Source of the DNA: JBMFOH01 sp049969715 [NCBI: bacterium]
GTDB lineage: Bacteria; DUMJ01
Reading direction: 5' to 3'
NCBI GenBank assembly: GCA_049969715.1
Contig: JBMFOH010000002.1
Coordinates: 56,559-120,558, forward strand
Length of the DNA: 64,000 nucleotides
Both the position numbers and the translations under genes were made by a program. Shown here in pieces: positions 17,608-26,747 of the stretch (positions are counted from its first letter, which is position 1; each line of letters starts with the position of its first letter). The notes under the pieces were generated by a model. The model saw only the letters and a list, made by a program, of their open reading frames with translations, was not told where the DNA came from and did not search any database.

Positions 17608-18666
17608 TTATTCAGATTTAAATGCTTTATTCCCAAATATAAAGACCAGTATAAAAAATACAATGGTCATTATAAGAGATATATTTAAGACAAAGATAGC
17701 TGAACCAGTCTCTACCCCCGTAGATATCCTTATACTCTGGGCAACATAGGCAAGGGGCAATATGCTTCCAAACCTTCTTAGGTATTCGGGAAGAAACTCT
17801 AAGGGGAAATAGATCCCTGAGAAAAAGATCATTGTTGTCATAAGTACAGAACCTACCTCTGAGGCTACACTTGGTTCACTAAAGATTCCACTTAATAATA
17901 TGCCAAAAGCCATCATCCCAAGAATACTAGTACTTGCACTGACAAGATATAAAAGCCAATTTATACTGAAGTTTACTCTAAATACTAACTGAGAGAATAG
18001 TAGCACTACCGTAGCTGAGGCTAGAGTTACTACAAATCTACCTAATATCATTCCAACAGTGAACAGATATGGCTCTATTGGGGTAACGCTAAATCTCTTA
18101 AGTATTCCCCTTTTTTTATAGTCTCCAAAGAGGGCAATCATAGAAAACATCCCACCATTAAAGATAGAGAGGGCAACTACTCCAGGTATCATATAACCGA
18201 GCTCTGAGGTAGAGACTTTTCCGGGTTCTATAGACGTTAACTTTAGGTCTATAACTTTGTCTATCTTAATATTACTCTTTATAAAACGGTCTGCAATAGT
18301 GTCTCCTAAGGTTCTACTGAAAGGATTCTTTTGCATAGTAGTAAGATTTAGTATGATTTTAATCTTCCCAGCATCGTAGATTGCTCCTGCATCTATCTTG
18401 TCTTCGAGGATTGATTGCCTAATATTCTCTGTACTGTCAAATTTCTTCGCCTCTAGATTTTCTATATTATTTACTACACTATAGAGTCTTTCATCTGATG
18501 AAAGGACCCCTACAAGAAATTTATTATCCCCTGAAGAGCTCCCACCAAATACAAATCCAAATATAATAACAAAGGTAAGAGGAAATATCAGAGTAAAGAA
18601 GAATGTCATCTTATCTCTATAGAAGACCTTTAATGTAGAAAGAAAAAGGCTAAAAACAACTCTCAT
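17608..18666 (-). CDS. ABC-2 type transporter permease
   Basis: This 352-residue membrane protein has the ABC-2 architecture: one N-terminal transmembrane helix (about 20-40), a large extracytoplasmic region (about 50-170), then five helices ending near the C-terminus. The helix 4-5 region contains the conserved amphipathic stretch typical of NatB/YhaP-like permeases. It begins immediately after the stop codon of a second, related permease, and with the ATPase gene upstream they form a three-gene exporter. Export of sodium, peptides or a lipid-linked compound are all possible; the substrate is unknown. Confidence 0.87.
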   Translation of the reverse strand: MRVVFSLFLSTLKVFYRDKMTFFFTLIFPLTFVIIFGFVFGGSSSGDNKFLVGVLSSDERLYSVVNNIENLEAKKFDSTENIRQSILEDKIDAGAIYDAGKIKIILNLTTMQKNPFSRTLGDTIADRFIKSNIKIDKVIDLKLTSIEPGKVSTSELGYMIPGVVALSIFNGGMFSMIALFGDYKKRGILKRFSVTPIEPYLFTVGMILGRFVVTLASATVVLLFSQLVFRVNFSINWLLYLVSASTSILGMMAFGILLSGIFSEPSVASEVGSVLMTTMIFFSGIYFPLEFLPEYLRRFGSILPLAYVAQSIRISTGVETGSAIFVLNISLIMTIVFFILVFIFGNKAFKSE

Positions 18667-19833
18667 CTAAAGCTCCTCCTTGTTGAATCTCTTTATAGTA
18701 AAAAGGAAGCAAAATGCAGTCCAGAGTATAGGGACAGTAATAGTTATAATTGGAGAATATGGTGATTTTAGTATCCCTAAAGAATCCCTTATCCCTGAAG
18801 CCAAATAAGTTATAGGATTAATAAGAACAATCCATCTTATAGTCCAAGGGGCATTTATAACGGGAAAATATAATCCTCCTAAGAACTGCATTGGGAAATT
18901 TAATACCTGACTAATGGCATTAGCACTATTAGTGGTCTTTGAAATAGAAGCCAAGAAGAAGCCGAAGGAAGAAAGGCAAACTATTGTAAGGAGAGAGTAA
19001 CCTATAAATGGAGGAGACAAGGGATTAATAGTAGTCTTAAATATAAGCTTTGCCATTAGAGTTACAAGTATTATCTGTAAGATAATAAGATAGATTCTAG
19101 AGATGATATAAGAGATAATAAAATTCGAGCTTGGGAGGGTAGTAACATTTATTCTTCTTATAATTCCCTTCTCTTTTAGCCAAGCCATATCTGTCCCAAT
19201 CCCAAAGAGACCGGTCATAAAGACAACAAATATAACTATACCTGGGTAGATAAAATCTATAAAAGAAAATGTGCCCTTGGTTCCAACGATCTCAGTCTCA
19301 CTTGTTACCTCTTCTATCTTGTGCCCAATCCTTTTAATGAACTCAAGCTCAAGCTTTTGAAATATGTTTTTTACTATAATATATGCTGTTTCAGAAGACG
19401 CCTGATGTCTTAGAGAATATATATTGATACTAGGTGGTGGAGGATTTACTCCCATATTTTTTAACATAAACCAATTTAACATCTGGGCATCGAAACTCTC
19501 AGGTATCTCTACTATAAGATTGGTCTTTTTCGCCTTGAGATTTTCAAGTTCTCTTTTTAGATTCTCTTCTGAATTTTGAACTACTTTAAGTTGAAATACC
19601 TTGTTTTCTCCCTTGCTTACTTCATTAAAGATTCTCTCTATAATCTCTGAAAACATCCCCTTATGTGATATTAGTGTCAGATCAAATGTAACACTCTTAG
19701 TTTCATATAAATGGGGGAATATAATCATCATAATTGCAAGTAATATAACAGGAAAGACTAAGAGCCAGAAAAAACTAGATTTGTCTCTTATGAGAGATTT
19801 AAACAGGTAATCGGCTAATTTTAGTATCTTCAT
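18667..19833 (-). CDS. ABC-2 type transporter permease
   Basis: This 388-residue protein has the same layout as its downstream neighbour: an N-terminal transmembrane helix (about 20-37), an extracytoplasmic domain to about residue 190 and five or six further helices. Two different ABC-2 permeases with one ATPase suggests a heterodimeric membrane domain. Its start overlaps the ATPase stop by one base. The reading frame contains the LRHQASSETAY segment between the membrane portions, typical of ABC-2 exporters such as YhfP/LinH types. Confidence 0.87.
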   Translation of the reverse strand: MKILKLADYLFKSLIRDKSSFFWLLVFPVILLAIMMIIFPHLYETKSVTFDLTLISHKGMFSEIIERIFNEVSKGENKVFQLKVVQNSEENLKRELENLKAKKTNLIVEIPESFDAQMLNWFMLKNMGVNPPPPSINIYSLRHQASSETAYIIVKNIFQKLELEFIKRIGHKIEEVTSETEIVGTKGTFSFIDFIYPGIVIFVVFMTGLFGIGTDMAWLKEKGIIRRINVTTLPSSNFIISYIISRIYLIILQIILVTLMAKLIFKTTINPLSPPFIGYSLLTIVCLSSFGFFLASISKTTNSANAISQVLNFPMQFLGGLYFPVINAPWTIRWIVLINPITYLASGIRDSLGILKSPYSPIITITVPILWTAFCFLFTIKRFNKEEL

Positions 19834-20759
19834 TACTCTTCTCTCAATGTTCTTCCAGTAAGAGATAAAAATACATCTTCTAGATTTGGTTGTCTTATCA
19901 CAACATCTCTTATCTGAAGAAAGTTCTTCTTGGAAAGTCTTAATAGGAGGTCAGTAGTAGCCAAGATATCATTTGTCTTTAATAGAAGTTTTTTATGCTT
20001 CTTATCATATACAGGGTCTAGACCAGAACTATTTAACTCTTCTAGCATTACTGAGTTGGCATCAAGTTCTACCTCTATAAGACTTTCCTTTTCTAGGTCT
20101 CTAATAAGTGTCTGCGGTGTCCCCTCTTTTATTATCTTGCCATGGTCCATTATACAGACCCAGTCAGAGAGGAATTCTGCTTCCTCCATATAATGTGTGG
20201 TAAGGATGATTGTCTTCCCTTTAGCCTTCAAGTTTAATAGAATATCCCAGGTGTTTCTCCTTGCTTGCGGGTCAAGTCCAGTGGTAGGTTCATCTAGAAA
20301 TAGTATCAATGGGTCATTGATCATAGCTAACCCAATCACAAGTCGTTGTTTCTGTCCTCCAGAAAGATTCTTTATATATGTATTAGCCTTATCCTCTAGA
20401 AATAGTATCTTTAAGACATCATCTACACTAAGAGACCTATCAAAGATACTCTTAAACATATCTAGAGTCTCTTTAACAGTAAGATATGGGATAAGATTAG
20501 TCTCTTGAAGAGAAACACCAATATAAGCCTTTTGTTTCTTGCCTATCTTTGATACAGTCTCATCTAGAAAAGTGATCTTACCACTATCAGGTATCCTTAG
20601 TCCTTCTATAATTTCGATAGTAGTAGTCTTACCTGCACCATTAGGACCTAATAATGTGAATATAGAGCCCTGCTTTACCTTAAAACTCACCCCATCAACT
20701 GCTTTTACTTCTCCATAATACTTCTTAAGGTCTTCTACTTCTAGAATAAAATCTCGCAT
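19833..20759 (-). CDS. ABC transporter ATP-binding protein (DrrA/NatA-like)
   Basis: This 308-residue ATPase powers the two permeases downstream. Walker A GPNGAGKTT is at 38-46, the Q-loop at about 85 (SLQETNL), signature LSGGQKQR at about 134-141, Walker B LILFLDEPT at about 154-162 and the H-loop histidine in TTHYMEE. The C-terminal 75 residues form the regulatory extension typical of DrrA/NatA-type exporters. It is preceded by AGGAGG and starts 20 bases after the stop of a prepilin-like gene, so it may be transcribed with the pilin genes. Confidence 0.93.
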   Translation of the reverse strand: MRDFILEVEDLKKYYGEVKAVDGVSFKVKQGSIFTLLGPNGAGKTTTIEIIEGLRIPDSGKITFLDETVSKIGKKQKAYIGVSLQETNLIPYLTVKETLDMFKSIFDRSLSVDDVLKILFLEDKANTYIKNLSGGQKQRLVIGLAMINDPLILFLDEPTTGLDPQARRNTWDILLNLKAKGKTIILTTHYMEEAEFLSDWVCIMDHGKIIKEGTPQTLIRDLEKESLIEVELDANSVMLEELNSSGLDPVYDKKHKKLLLKTNDILATTDLLLRLSKKNFLQIRDVVIRQPNLEDVFLSLTGRTLREE

Positions 20760-20779
20760 TTAATTCCCTGTCCTCCTAT

Positions 20780-21727
20780 TTAAAATTGAGGTACGCTTAT
20801 AATAGTACTATTTTCATTTCCAAGCACCTTGCCTGAAAAATAGGCGATTACTACCGTTCTAACTAGTATATCTCTACTTGATCTTGGACCAACTATTGCT
20901 ACTTCAAATCCGTGTGGAAATCCATCTCCTATGTTATCAGAAGTAGCAAATTTAGGGATAGCTATATACCCCATATTATTATACCCTATAGCATAATAGA
21001 CCTTTCCAGTTGGAAGTTGATTTATTCCAAAGTCTTTAGAGGCAAGAGTAACATCCATCTGAATCTGATGATTATTGACAGGAGAGATATTCCCATTCGC
21101 ATTAAGAGAATAAAATTTCACACCCTTCAAATCAACAGCATATCTTATATTCATATTATAAAATGTCTGTACTAGAACTTTCTCTGCATTATTGTCCCTT
21201 ATATTATTTATTGCTATATAATCTACATAGGTCTCTCCAGATTGAGCTTTTAAAAGCACTATCGGATTTATTCTGTTTATCGTAGAGCTTGTATCTTTTG
21301 CTAGAAAATAATATAAAAATCTGTACCTGTCTATTCTATAGACAGTGCCATCTACAGTAACCTCCATAGGAGTTAAATATCTTGCCATAAAAAGTATATT
21401 CCCTACATCAGTTGGATTTGGAGGGAATTTACCTGTCTCATTTATGAGAGGGAGTTTATTTTTGTTTAATAATGCATAGCCAAATGGTAGATTTAAAACT
21501 ATCATATTTTTATAGCTAGAGTTACTGTCGAATACCACTGCCGATTGGACTACATCAGATTTTATATCCTCTATAAGCTTTTGATTTATAAGTTTTATAT
21601 CATTTATTGCAGTCGTAGTAGTTGTAGAAAAGATTATTCCCTCTGAAACTTGATATATTATAGGAATAGCAAGAGAAAATACAGCTAAGCTTACAAGTAA
21701 TTCTATTACAGTAAATCCTGACCTCAT
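20780..21727 (-). CDS. Prepilin-type minor pseudopilin (PilW-like)
   Basis: This 315-residue protein starts with a class III prepilin signal: MRSG followed by FTVIELLVSLAVFSLAIP, with the peptidase cutting after Gly4 and Glu at position +5 of the mature protein. A single hydrophobic helix (about 5-28) is followed by a soluble domain of about 285 residues rich in Asn, Ser and Tyr. Size and position third in the operon resemble PilW-type minor pilins that build the tip of type IV pili or type II secretion pseudopili. Its ATG overlaps the stop of the giant prepilin gene by four bases. Confidence 0.85.
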   Translation of the reverse strand: MRSGFTVIELLVSLAVFSLAIPIIYQVSEGIIFSTTTTTAINDIKLINQKLIEDIKSDVVQSAVVFDSNSSYKNMIVLNLPFGYALLNKNKLPLINETGKFPPNPTDVGNILFMARYLTPMEVTVDGTVYRIDRYRFLYYFLAKDTSSTINRINPIVLLKAQSGETYVDYIAINNIRDNNAEKVLVQTFYNMNIRYAVDLKGVKFYSLNANGNISPVNNHQIQMDVTLASKDFGINQLPTGKVYYAIGYNNMGYIAIPKFATSDNIGDGFPHGFEVAIVGPRSSRDILVRTVVIAYFSGKVLGNENSTIISVPQF

Positions 21728-24700
21728 CTTCTTATAAATACTCTCCTCTGATGAAAGGCATAGTGGTTCTGTATGTCTCTTCTATAAGCCTCAACCATAA
21801 ATATGTAGGTGCCATTTGGGAATTTGTTTGCTGGGGTGTTAAGTATATAAGACGTAGCTTCTATCTTATGAACATCATCTGGTCTTTCTCCAGGAGATGT
21901 AGGTTGGTCATCTTGGACATACCTCCAGGTCTTTCCTCCGTCAGAAGAATACTTTACTGCGTATATAACTACTGGAGGATTATTGTATTGATAGTCAGAG
22001 TAACTCTTTCCATCCCAACGTTTCCACTCTAGAGACCACTGTATTTCAATAGTTTGAGGATTATTAATCTCATCTATCTCTGTGGGAGATGTTATAGTAA
22101 TATATGGGACCTGCTCTATTCTATCTCTATCTAGATTTGAAGGATCCCCTGCATCTAGAAATCCCATAATTGTACTTACAATAGCATACCTGGCTATAAA
22201 GGCTACTCCTGTTTCACCTGCTGGGGATAATCCATTTATCAGGAAGTATCCAGTTTTCGTATCACTGGCAAGGGTTGGGGCGGTTAATTTTAAGAGGGCA
22301 CTAGATCTGTAACTAGAATCGAACGAAGCATTATAGTAGGATTTGTAGAAACTTAAAGTTCCTCTATAAGAACTAAAACTTGAATCATTCCACTGAGGAG
22401 GCATCCACCCTTTTGTTCGTAAATTTACATTCAAAGCAAAGGGACGCCTAGCATCCATAGATTCTGGTAAAACAATATTAAAGGCTTCATTCATTCTCCT
22501 ACCATCCTCAGTAAGTGTTGCTGTATTAGAAGCATTAGGAGGATTTCTATGCTCATGATTAAAGCCCAAGTTAGAATTAGTAGGGTTCGAACTTCCATTT
22601 AATGCGGTAGGAGGACCATATTCACATGTCCTTTTGAATCTATCATAAGGATAATCAGAAGAGTCTATAGTCTTATATTTTTCTCTATAGAAGGTAGGGG
22701 CAGTTAGGTTTCCATTTGTTTTCCAATTATTATACTGACTATCTGGATAGAGTTCCCCAAGCCATACCCTAGAGTACCAGTTAGAGTTTTTGTCTTTTAT
22801 CAGTCTGCAATAAGACTGGTTTGCCCCATCATCTGGTATTATTTCATCTACCTTATTAGTGCCACCTGAGCCTCCCCAAGGAAGACTTGAGATAGGATTA
22901 TCCAGAAGATTATTAATATAGGGATTTGCAGTATCCCCTCCCATCTCTTGTCCAAAGCCAACATAGTAAAAAGAGAAACCTGCAACACTATTAAAGATAC
23001 TACTAGACCTTAAGATGCCATCTCTAAAGATCTGAAAATATCTTGGAATGTCAGAATCAAATGGAGGGTTTGAGCTGTACGGCATACCCCAACCATTACT
23101 GCCAGTAAACCCATAATAGCCTGAGAGATTACTTGTAAACCACTTGTTATATCCGCCATTTGCCTTTACATCTAGATATGGACAGTATCTTGGGTCTCCC
23201 ATAAACTGAAACTTTTCTGTAATAGGTGGCTCTAGTCCTATCCATGTATATGTCCTAGAACGATTTGGGGTATATTGGATTGGGTCAGGGATACTATTTA
23301 CATCTTTATCTCCTATATATGTCTCTATAGTTAGCATCGTAGGACTTATACTACTTAAAGTGCTACCATCCAAGGTTATAATCCATCTAGCGGTATTCTT
23401 GGGGCTATTACCCTTTGTAGTTAAATCCTGCCAAGCAAAAGGGTTAGAAGATGTTCCTACCGGACAGGGAATATATTCAAGACCATAGAGCTTTTTCGTA
23501 CTATATAATCCTGTTTTGCTAGAATTATGATATGGACAGGTTGTTGGTGTATTTTTGAGGAGAATCTTAGTGCCTATTAAGGCGTTATTACTGTCACGAA
23601 GAACACTAACAGAGTAATTAGAGCTATCATCGCTATAGGAATATGGAGTAGTACTATCTCCTATTATCTTTGTCACATTCTTTATAATAGTAGGATCGTC
23701 TATCCCCCTCAATAGAATAGTTATATTCACCTTATCAGGTATAGAATAATTCGGCATAAGATAGGCATAGACCCTTAGATTTACATCTTCCCCTGTATTA
23801 TATTTTAGTTTCTCTGGATGCGTAACTACCCTTACACCAGGGAGACTTTCTGGGTCTTTAGCTGGGTCCGAGTAATTTCTTAGTGGAGGGAATGGTATAA
23901 GCTCACCATGAAGAGTTATTATTATAGAATTTTTATACTTGTCTGGATTTGAGAATAGGTCCTCCATTAACATTCGCCAGCTTGGTTCTAGGTTTGGATT
24001 AGATTGCTTTTCATAGTTATATCTAGCTAATTCATCTGGATATCTCATACTATGATTGAACTGGTCAGCTAAAGCATACGTCCCATCATTAAAAACCCCA
24101 TCGATGTTGAGCTTACCTTTTATAAAGTTTGCATCATAGTAATAAGAGTTAGCCTGCGCATAATTATTTAGTAGCCCAGGATAAATATAAGCCCAGGGGA
24201 TAGAAGATGCCACTGTATTAGCCTTGTTTATATATGGTCTATAATACTCGTCTCTTCCATAAGAGAGCCTTGTTATCCAGTGGGCTCTTATTGTAAGATT
24301 AGGATTTCTTGATTCCATCTCGCTTATAGCACTATCTATCATCATCCTAAGATTTGTAGTATTAACCCACCATCCGGGGACATTTTCAATAGCTATTAGA
24401 TATACATCATATACCTGTTGGGGGATATCTGGAGAACCAATAGTAGAGATTATAGAGCTTATATTTGATAATCTTTTATACTCATTCCCTACCCTTTTGA
24501 ATATTTCTACTATTACATATCTTACATCACGGCTCTCTATATTGGGTAACTTTTTTATAGTTATTCTCCTATAAAACTTCCAACTTCCATCACTTAACTT
24601 GCTATTACCGCTTAAGACATAATCTGGGGTAGCATCCTTTGCTGTAGTCAAAACTGGATTATAGCTCGTTCCATCGTCAAAATTATCTAGGTATTCTGCT

Positions 24701-24897
24701 CTTTTTTCTTCACCCTTTCTTATATAACTTTTAAGCTCCTCTATCAGCTGGTTTGCCTTGATATTGGCAAAGGCAATGTCCTGATTACTGGATGTATAAT
24801 TAAATGTCATAGCAATATAGTTAGCTATAACAGCAAAGACTATACCAAGGACAAATAGGCTTATTATTACCTCTATAAGAGTGAACCCTCTCTTCAT
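21724..24897 (-). CDS. Giant prepilin-like protein with large extracellular domain
   Basis: This 1057-residue protein begins MKRG then FTLIEVIISLFVLGI, a perfect class III prepilin signal (cut after Gly4, Glu+5). After the hydrophobic helix (about 5-30) comes a predicted extracellular region of about 1000 residues, very rich in Asn, Ser, Tyr and Pro with only five cysteines. Residues about 955-1057 look like a fibronectin/Ig-type fold (VPYITITSPTE, YSSDGGKTWRYV). Ordinary minor pilins have 130-250 residues, so this is a modular pilin, perhaps with an adhesive or enzymatic tip. It overlaps both neighbours by four bases. The middle 800 residues match nothing I recognise. Confidence 0.8.
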   Translation of the reverse strand: MKRGFTLIEVIISLFVLGIVFAVIANYIAMTFNYTSSNQDIAFANIKANQLIEELKSYIRKGEEKRAEYLDNFDDGTSYNPVLTTAKDATPDYVLSGNSKLSDGSWKFYRRITIKKLPNIESRDVRYVIVEIFKRVGNEYKRLSNISSIISTIGSPDIPQQVYDVYLIAIENVPGWWVNTTNLRMMIDSAISEMESRNPNLTIRAHWITRLSYGRDEYYRPYINKANTVASSIPWAYIYPGLLNNYAQANSYYYDANFIKGKLNIDGVFNDGTYALADQFNHSMRYPDELARYNYEKQSNPNLEPSWRMLMEDLFSNPDKYKNSIIITLHGELIPFPPLRNYSDPAKDPESLPGVRVVTHPEKLKYNTGEDVNLRVYAYLMPNYSIPDKVNITILLRGIDDPTIIKNVTKIIGDSTTPYSYSDDSSNYSVSVLRDSNNALIGTKILLKNTPTTCPYHNSSKTGLYSTKKLYGLEYIPCPVGTSSNPFAWQDLTTKGNSPKNTARWIITLDGSTLSSISPTMLTIETYIGDKDVNSIPDPIQYTPNRSRTYTWIGLEPPITEKFQFMGDPRYCPYLDVKANGGYNKWFTSNLSGYYGFTGSNGWGMPYSSNPPFDSDIPRYFQIFRDGILRSSSIFNSVAGFSFYYVGFGQEMGGDTANPYINNLLDNPISSLPWGGSGGTNKVDEIIPDDGANQSYCRLIKDKNSNWYSRVWLGELYPDSQYNNWKTNGNLTAPTFYREKYKTIDSSDYPYDRFKRTCEYGPPTALNGSSNPTNSNLGFNHEHRNPPNASNTATLTEDGRRMNEAFNIVLPESMDARRPFALNVNLRTKGWMPPQWNDSSFSSYRGTLSFYKSYYNASFDSSYRSSALLKLTAPTLASDTKTGYFLINGLSPAGETGVAFIARYAIVSTIMGFLDAGDPSNLDRDRIEQVPYITITSPTEIDEINNPQTIEIQWSLEWKRWDGKSYSDYQYNNPPVVIYAVKYSSDGGKTWRYVQDDQPTSPGERPDDVHKIEATSYILNTPANKFPNGTYIFMVEAYRRDIQNHYAFHQRRVFIRR

Positions 24898-25976
24898 TGT
24901 CTTGCCTCTCTTATAAGAGGGGTAGACCTCCTGTAGAGTCCAACCCTCCGTTTCATCATATCTATAATGTTTTTATCATAATCTATCTCTGAGACCTCTC
25001 CTGTCCCTTCTATATTTAACTCTGAGCCAGTAACTACTATACAACCAGAGATAAGAGAAGGAGCCTGCTGATGATAGTTACTACTAGCATTTCCAGATAC
25101 ATATATTATTCCAGTAAAATTGCTATTACTTCCTGCCTGAATATTTAGATTCCCATTAACTATAAGAATACCTCCTCCGTTTAGAGGTCTAGTCATTGAA
25201 AACTGAGCATTTCCATTTATGTATATAAGAGCCGAGGTAGGTAGTTTCTCTGGCAACTCCTCTACTCTTGAGACACTTATATCTGCAAGATTACTCAATT
25301 CATCTAGAGAGAGTCCAAAGATAGACAGGGAATTAAGAGACATATGTTGATTCTCTGATATGGTGCCCTGAATATCTCCTATCTTTGTAACTTTACCATT
25401 AGTAGCTACTCCACCACGGACCCTTCCCCCACTATCTACCTTTACATTTTTATCAGCTAAAATTGCAGACTCGACAGGTAGATTTACACCTATCCTTCTT
25501 ATCTCTGTAGAGATTTTACTCTGTCCTAGTATTCTATTAGGAGACTGATTAAACTTCTTATTTGGGTCCAGTTTTTGAAAGACATAACCATAACTTATAA
25601 GCTTCCATATACTTCCTTGTTGTTGAAACCCTCTTTTAAAAGATACGTCTTCTACTTCACTCTTAGGGACTTCATATCTACCATACACATTTCCAGAAAT
25701 CTGATACTCTCTTACAAGACCTATAGTAGAATCCTCGGTATCAGTCCCTTGAGGAGAAAATACTAGTACGGGTTGAGAGAGCTGTCTTTTAAACCAAGAT
25801 ATAGCATCTTCGATACCTGCATTGGCAACCTCGTCTGCTTTCGAGTTTACATCGAAGTTCACCTTTAAACTTCTTTGAATATTTAAAACCAAAGCCATCC
25901 CTACTGCAATGAAGGCAGAAAGTACTAAGATTATAACTATTACAAATAATAAGATAAAACCCTCTTTCTTTCTCAT
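24894..25976 (-). CDS. PilX-like minor pilin with beta-helical C-terminal domain
   Basis: This 360-residue protein has a PilX-type N-terminus: a short basic start, then a hydrophobic helix (about 7-30, FILLFVIVIILVLSAFIAVG), followed by a helical SLKVNFDVNSKADEVANAGIEDAI segment that in PilX/PulK-like proteins packs in the pilus core. The usual Glu+5 is not obvious, which suggests PulK/GspK-like tip placement. Residues about 180-330 are repetitive (ILIVNGNLNIQ, GIIYVSGNASS) like bactofilin or polymer-forming beta-helices. It is the first gene of the prepilin cassette and carries its own promoter just upstream. Confidence 0.8.
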   Translation of the reverse strand: MRKKEGFILLFVIVIILVLSAFIAVGMALVLNIQRSLKVNFDVNSKADEVANAGIEDAISWFKRQLSQPVLVFSPQGTDTEDSTIGLVREYQISGNVYGRYEVPKSEVEDVSFKRGFQQQGSIWKLISYGYVFQKLDPNKKFNQSPNRILGQSKISTEIRRIGVNLPVESAILADKNVKVDSGGRVRGGVATNGKVTKIGDIQGTISENQHMSLNSLSIFGLSLDELSNLADISVSRVEELPEKLPTSALIYINGNAQFSMTRPLNGGGILIVNGNLNIQAGSNSNFTGIIYVSGNASSNYHQQAPSLISGCIVVTGSELNIEGTGEVSEIDYDKNIIDMMKRRVGLYRRSTPLIREARQ

Positions 25977-25996
25977 AATCCCAACCCTTATAATAA

Positions 25997-26005
25997 ATTA
26001 TACCA
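25997..26005 (-). promoter_or_regulatory. Extended -10 promoter for the prepilin operon
   Basis: On the minus strand TGGTATAAT (extended -10) lies between the GntR gene stop (26025) and the PilX-like ATG (25976), with no good -35. Predicted leader is about 14 bases, with only a weak AAGGG motif for ribosome binding. Confidence 0.45.
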
Positions 26006-26024
26006 CATATTATATCATAAAAAT

Positions 26025-26699
26025 TTATTTTATTTTAACCCCTCTAAATTTAAGCTCATTTAGGGCAGTTTCTTTTTCTAATTTTATATGTTCCCTACAG
26101 TAGAACTCTGCACTCTGTGAATTTTTTCTCTCTAGAGATGATAGAATTTTTCTATGCTCTTGGAAAGAACCCTCCATCCTCCCCTGTAAAATACTAGAAA
26201 CAGGAATAACAAGTTTAATTTGAGAGTTCAATATAGATATAAAATATTCAAGCCTTCTATCATTTGCCATTTCTCTTATTATAGAATGGAATTGGGCATC
26301 TAGCTCCTCATACTTTAAGAAGTCATTTGTCCTGAGACACCTCTCACTTTCTTTTAGGATGTTGTTTAGTCTAGATATGTATGATTCAGAAACCCCTTCT
26401 GCTGCCTTTCTTCCTGTCAATCCTTCTAGGACCTCTTTTATAGAATATATCTCTTCTATATCTCTTAAGGTTAAGGTGGTTACAAAAGCACCCCGCCTTG
26501 GCTTATTTTCAATAAGTCCTTCCCTTTCTAAGGCAACAAGAGCCTCCTTGATAGGTGTAGGGCTTACATTGAACATCTTAGATAGGAGGTCTATAGTAAG
26601 CTTCATTCCACTTTGAAGTTCTCTATTTAATATAGCCTCTTTTATTTGGCTATAAACCTTCTCTCTTAGTTCTAAAGGATTCTCTATCTTTTCCTCCAT
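26025..26699 (-). CDS. FadR-subfamily GntR transcriptional regulator (FCD domain)
   Basis: This 224-residue protein has a winged-helix GntR N-terminus (residues about 10-77; LRE, the LSKMFNVSPTPIKEAL recognition helix region, GAFV wing) followed by an all-helical FCD ligand-binding domain with a metal-ligand pattern: Asp in YEELDAQFHSII, and His in SFQEHRKIL and CREHIK. Such proteins sense organic or sugar acids. It lies just after the malic enzyme gene, 48 bases away, and a perfect palindrome sits between, so it may control itself and respond to malate or another acid. No Shine-Dalgarno precedes the ATG. Confidence 0.9.
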   Translation of the reverse strand: MEEKIENPLELREKVYSQIKEAILNRELQSGMKLTIDLLSKMFNVSPTPIKEALVALEREGLIENKPRRGAFVTTLTLRDIEEIYSIKEVLEGLTGRKAAEGVSESYISRLNNILKESERCLRTNDFLKYEELDAQFHSIIREMANDRRLEYFISILNSQIKLVIPVSSILQGRMEGSFQEHRKILSSLERKNSQSAEFYCREHIKLEKETALNELKFRGVKIK

Positions 26700-26702
26700 T
26701 TA

Positions 26703-26719
26703 TTAAATCTTAGATTTAA
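26703..26719. promoter_or_regulatory. Palindromic operator candidate upstream of the GntR gene
   Basis: The perfect inverted repeat TTAAATC-TTA-GATTTAA has 7-base arms with a 3-base centre, and ends three bases before the start codon of the GntR gene. Position and symmetry fit an autoregulatory operator for the dimeric GntR protein. Confidence 0.5.
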
Positions 26720-26747
26720 TTTAATATTTAATATATAATTTCATCTT

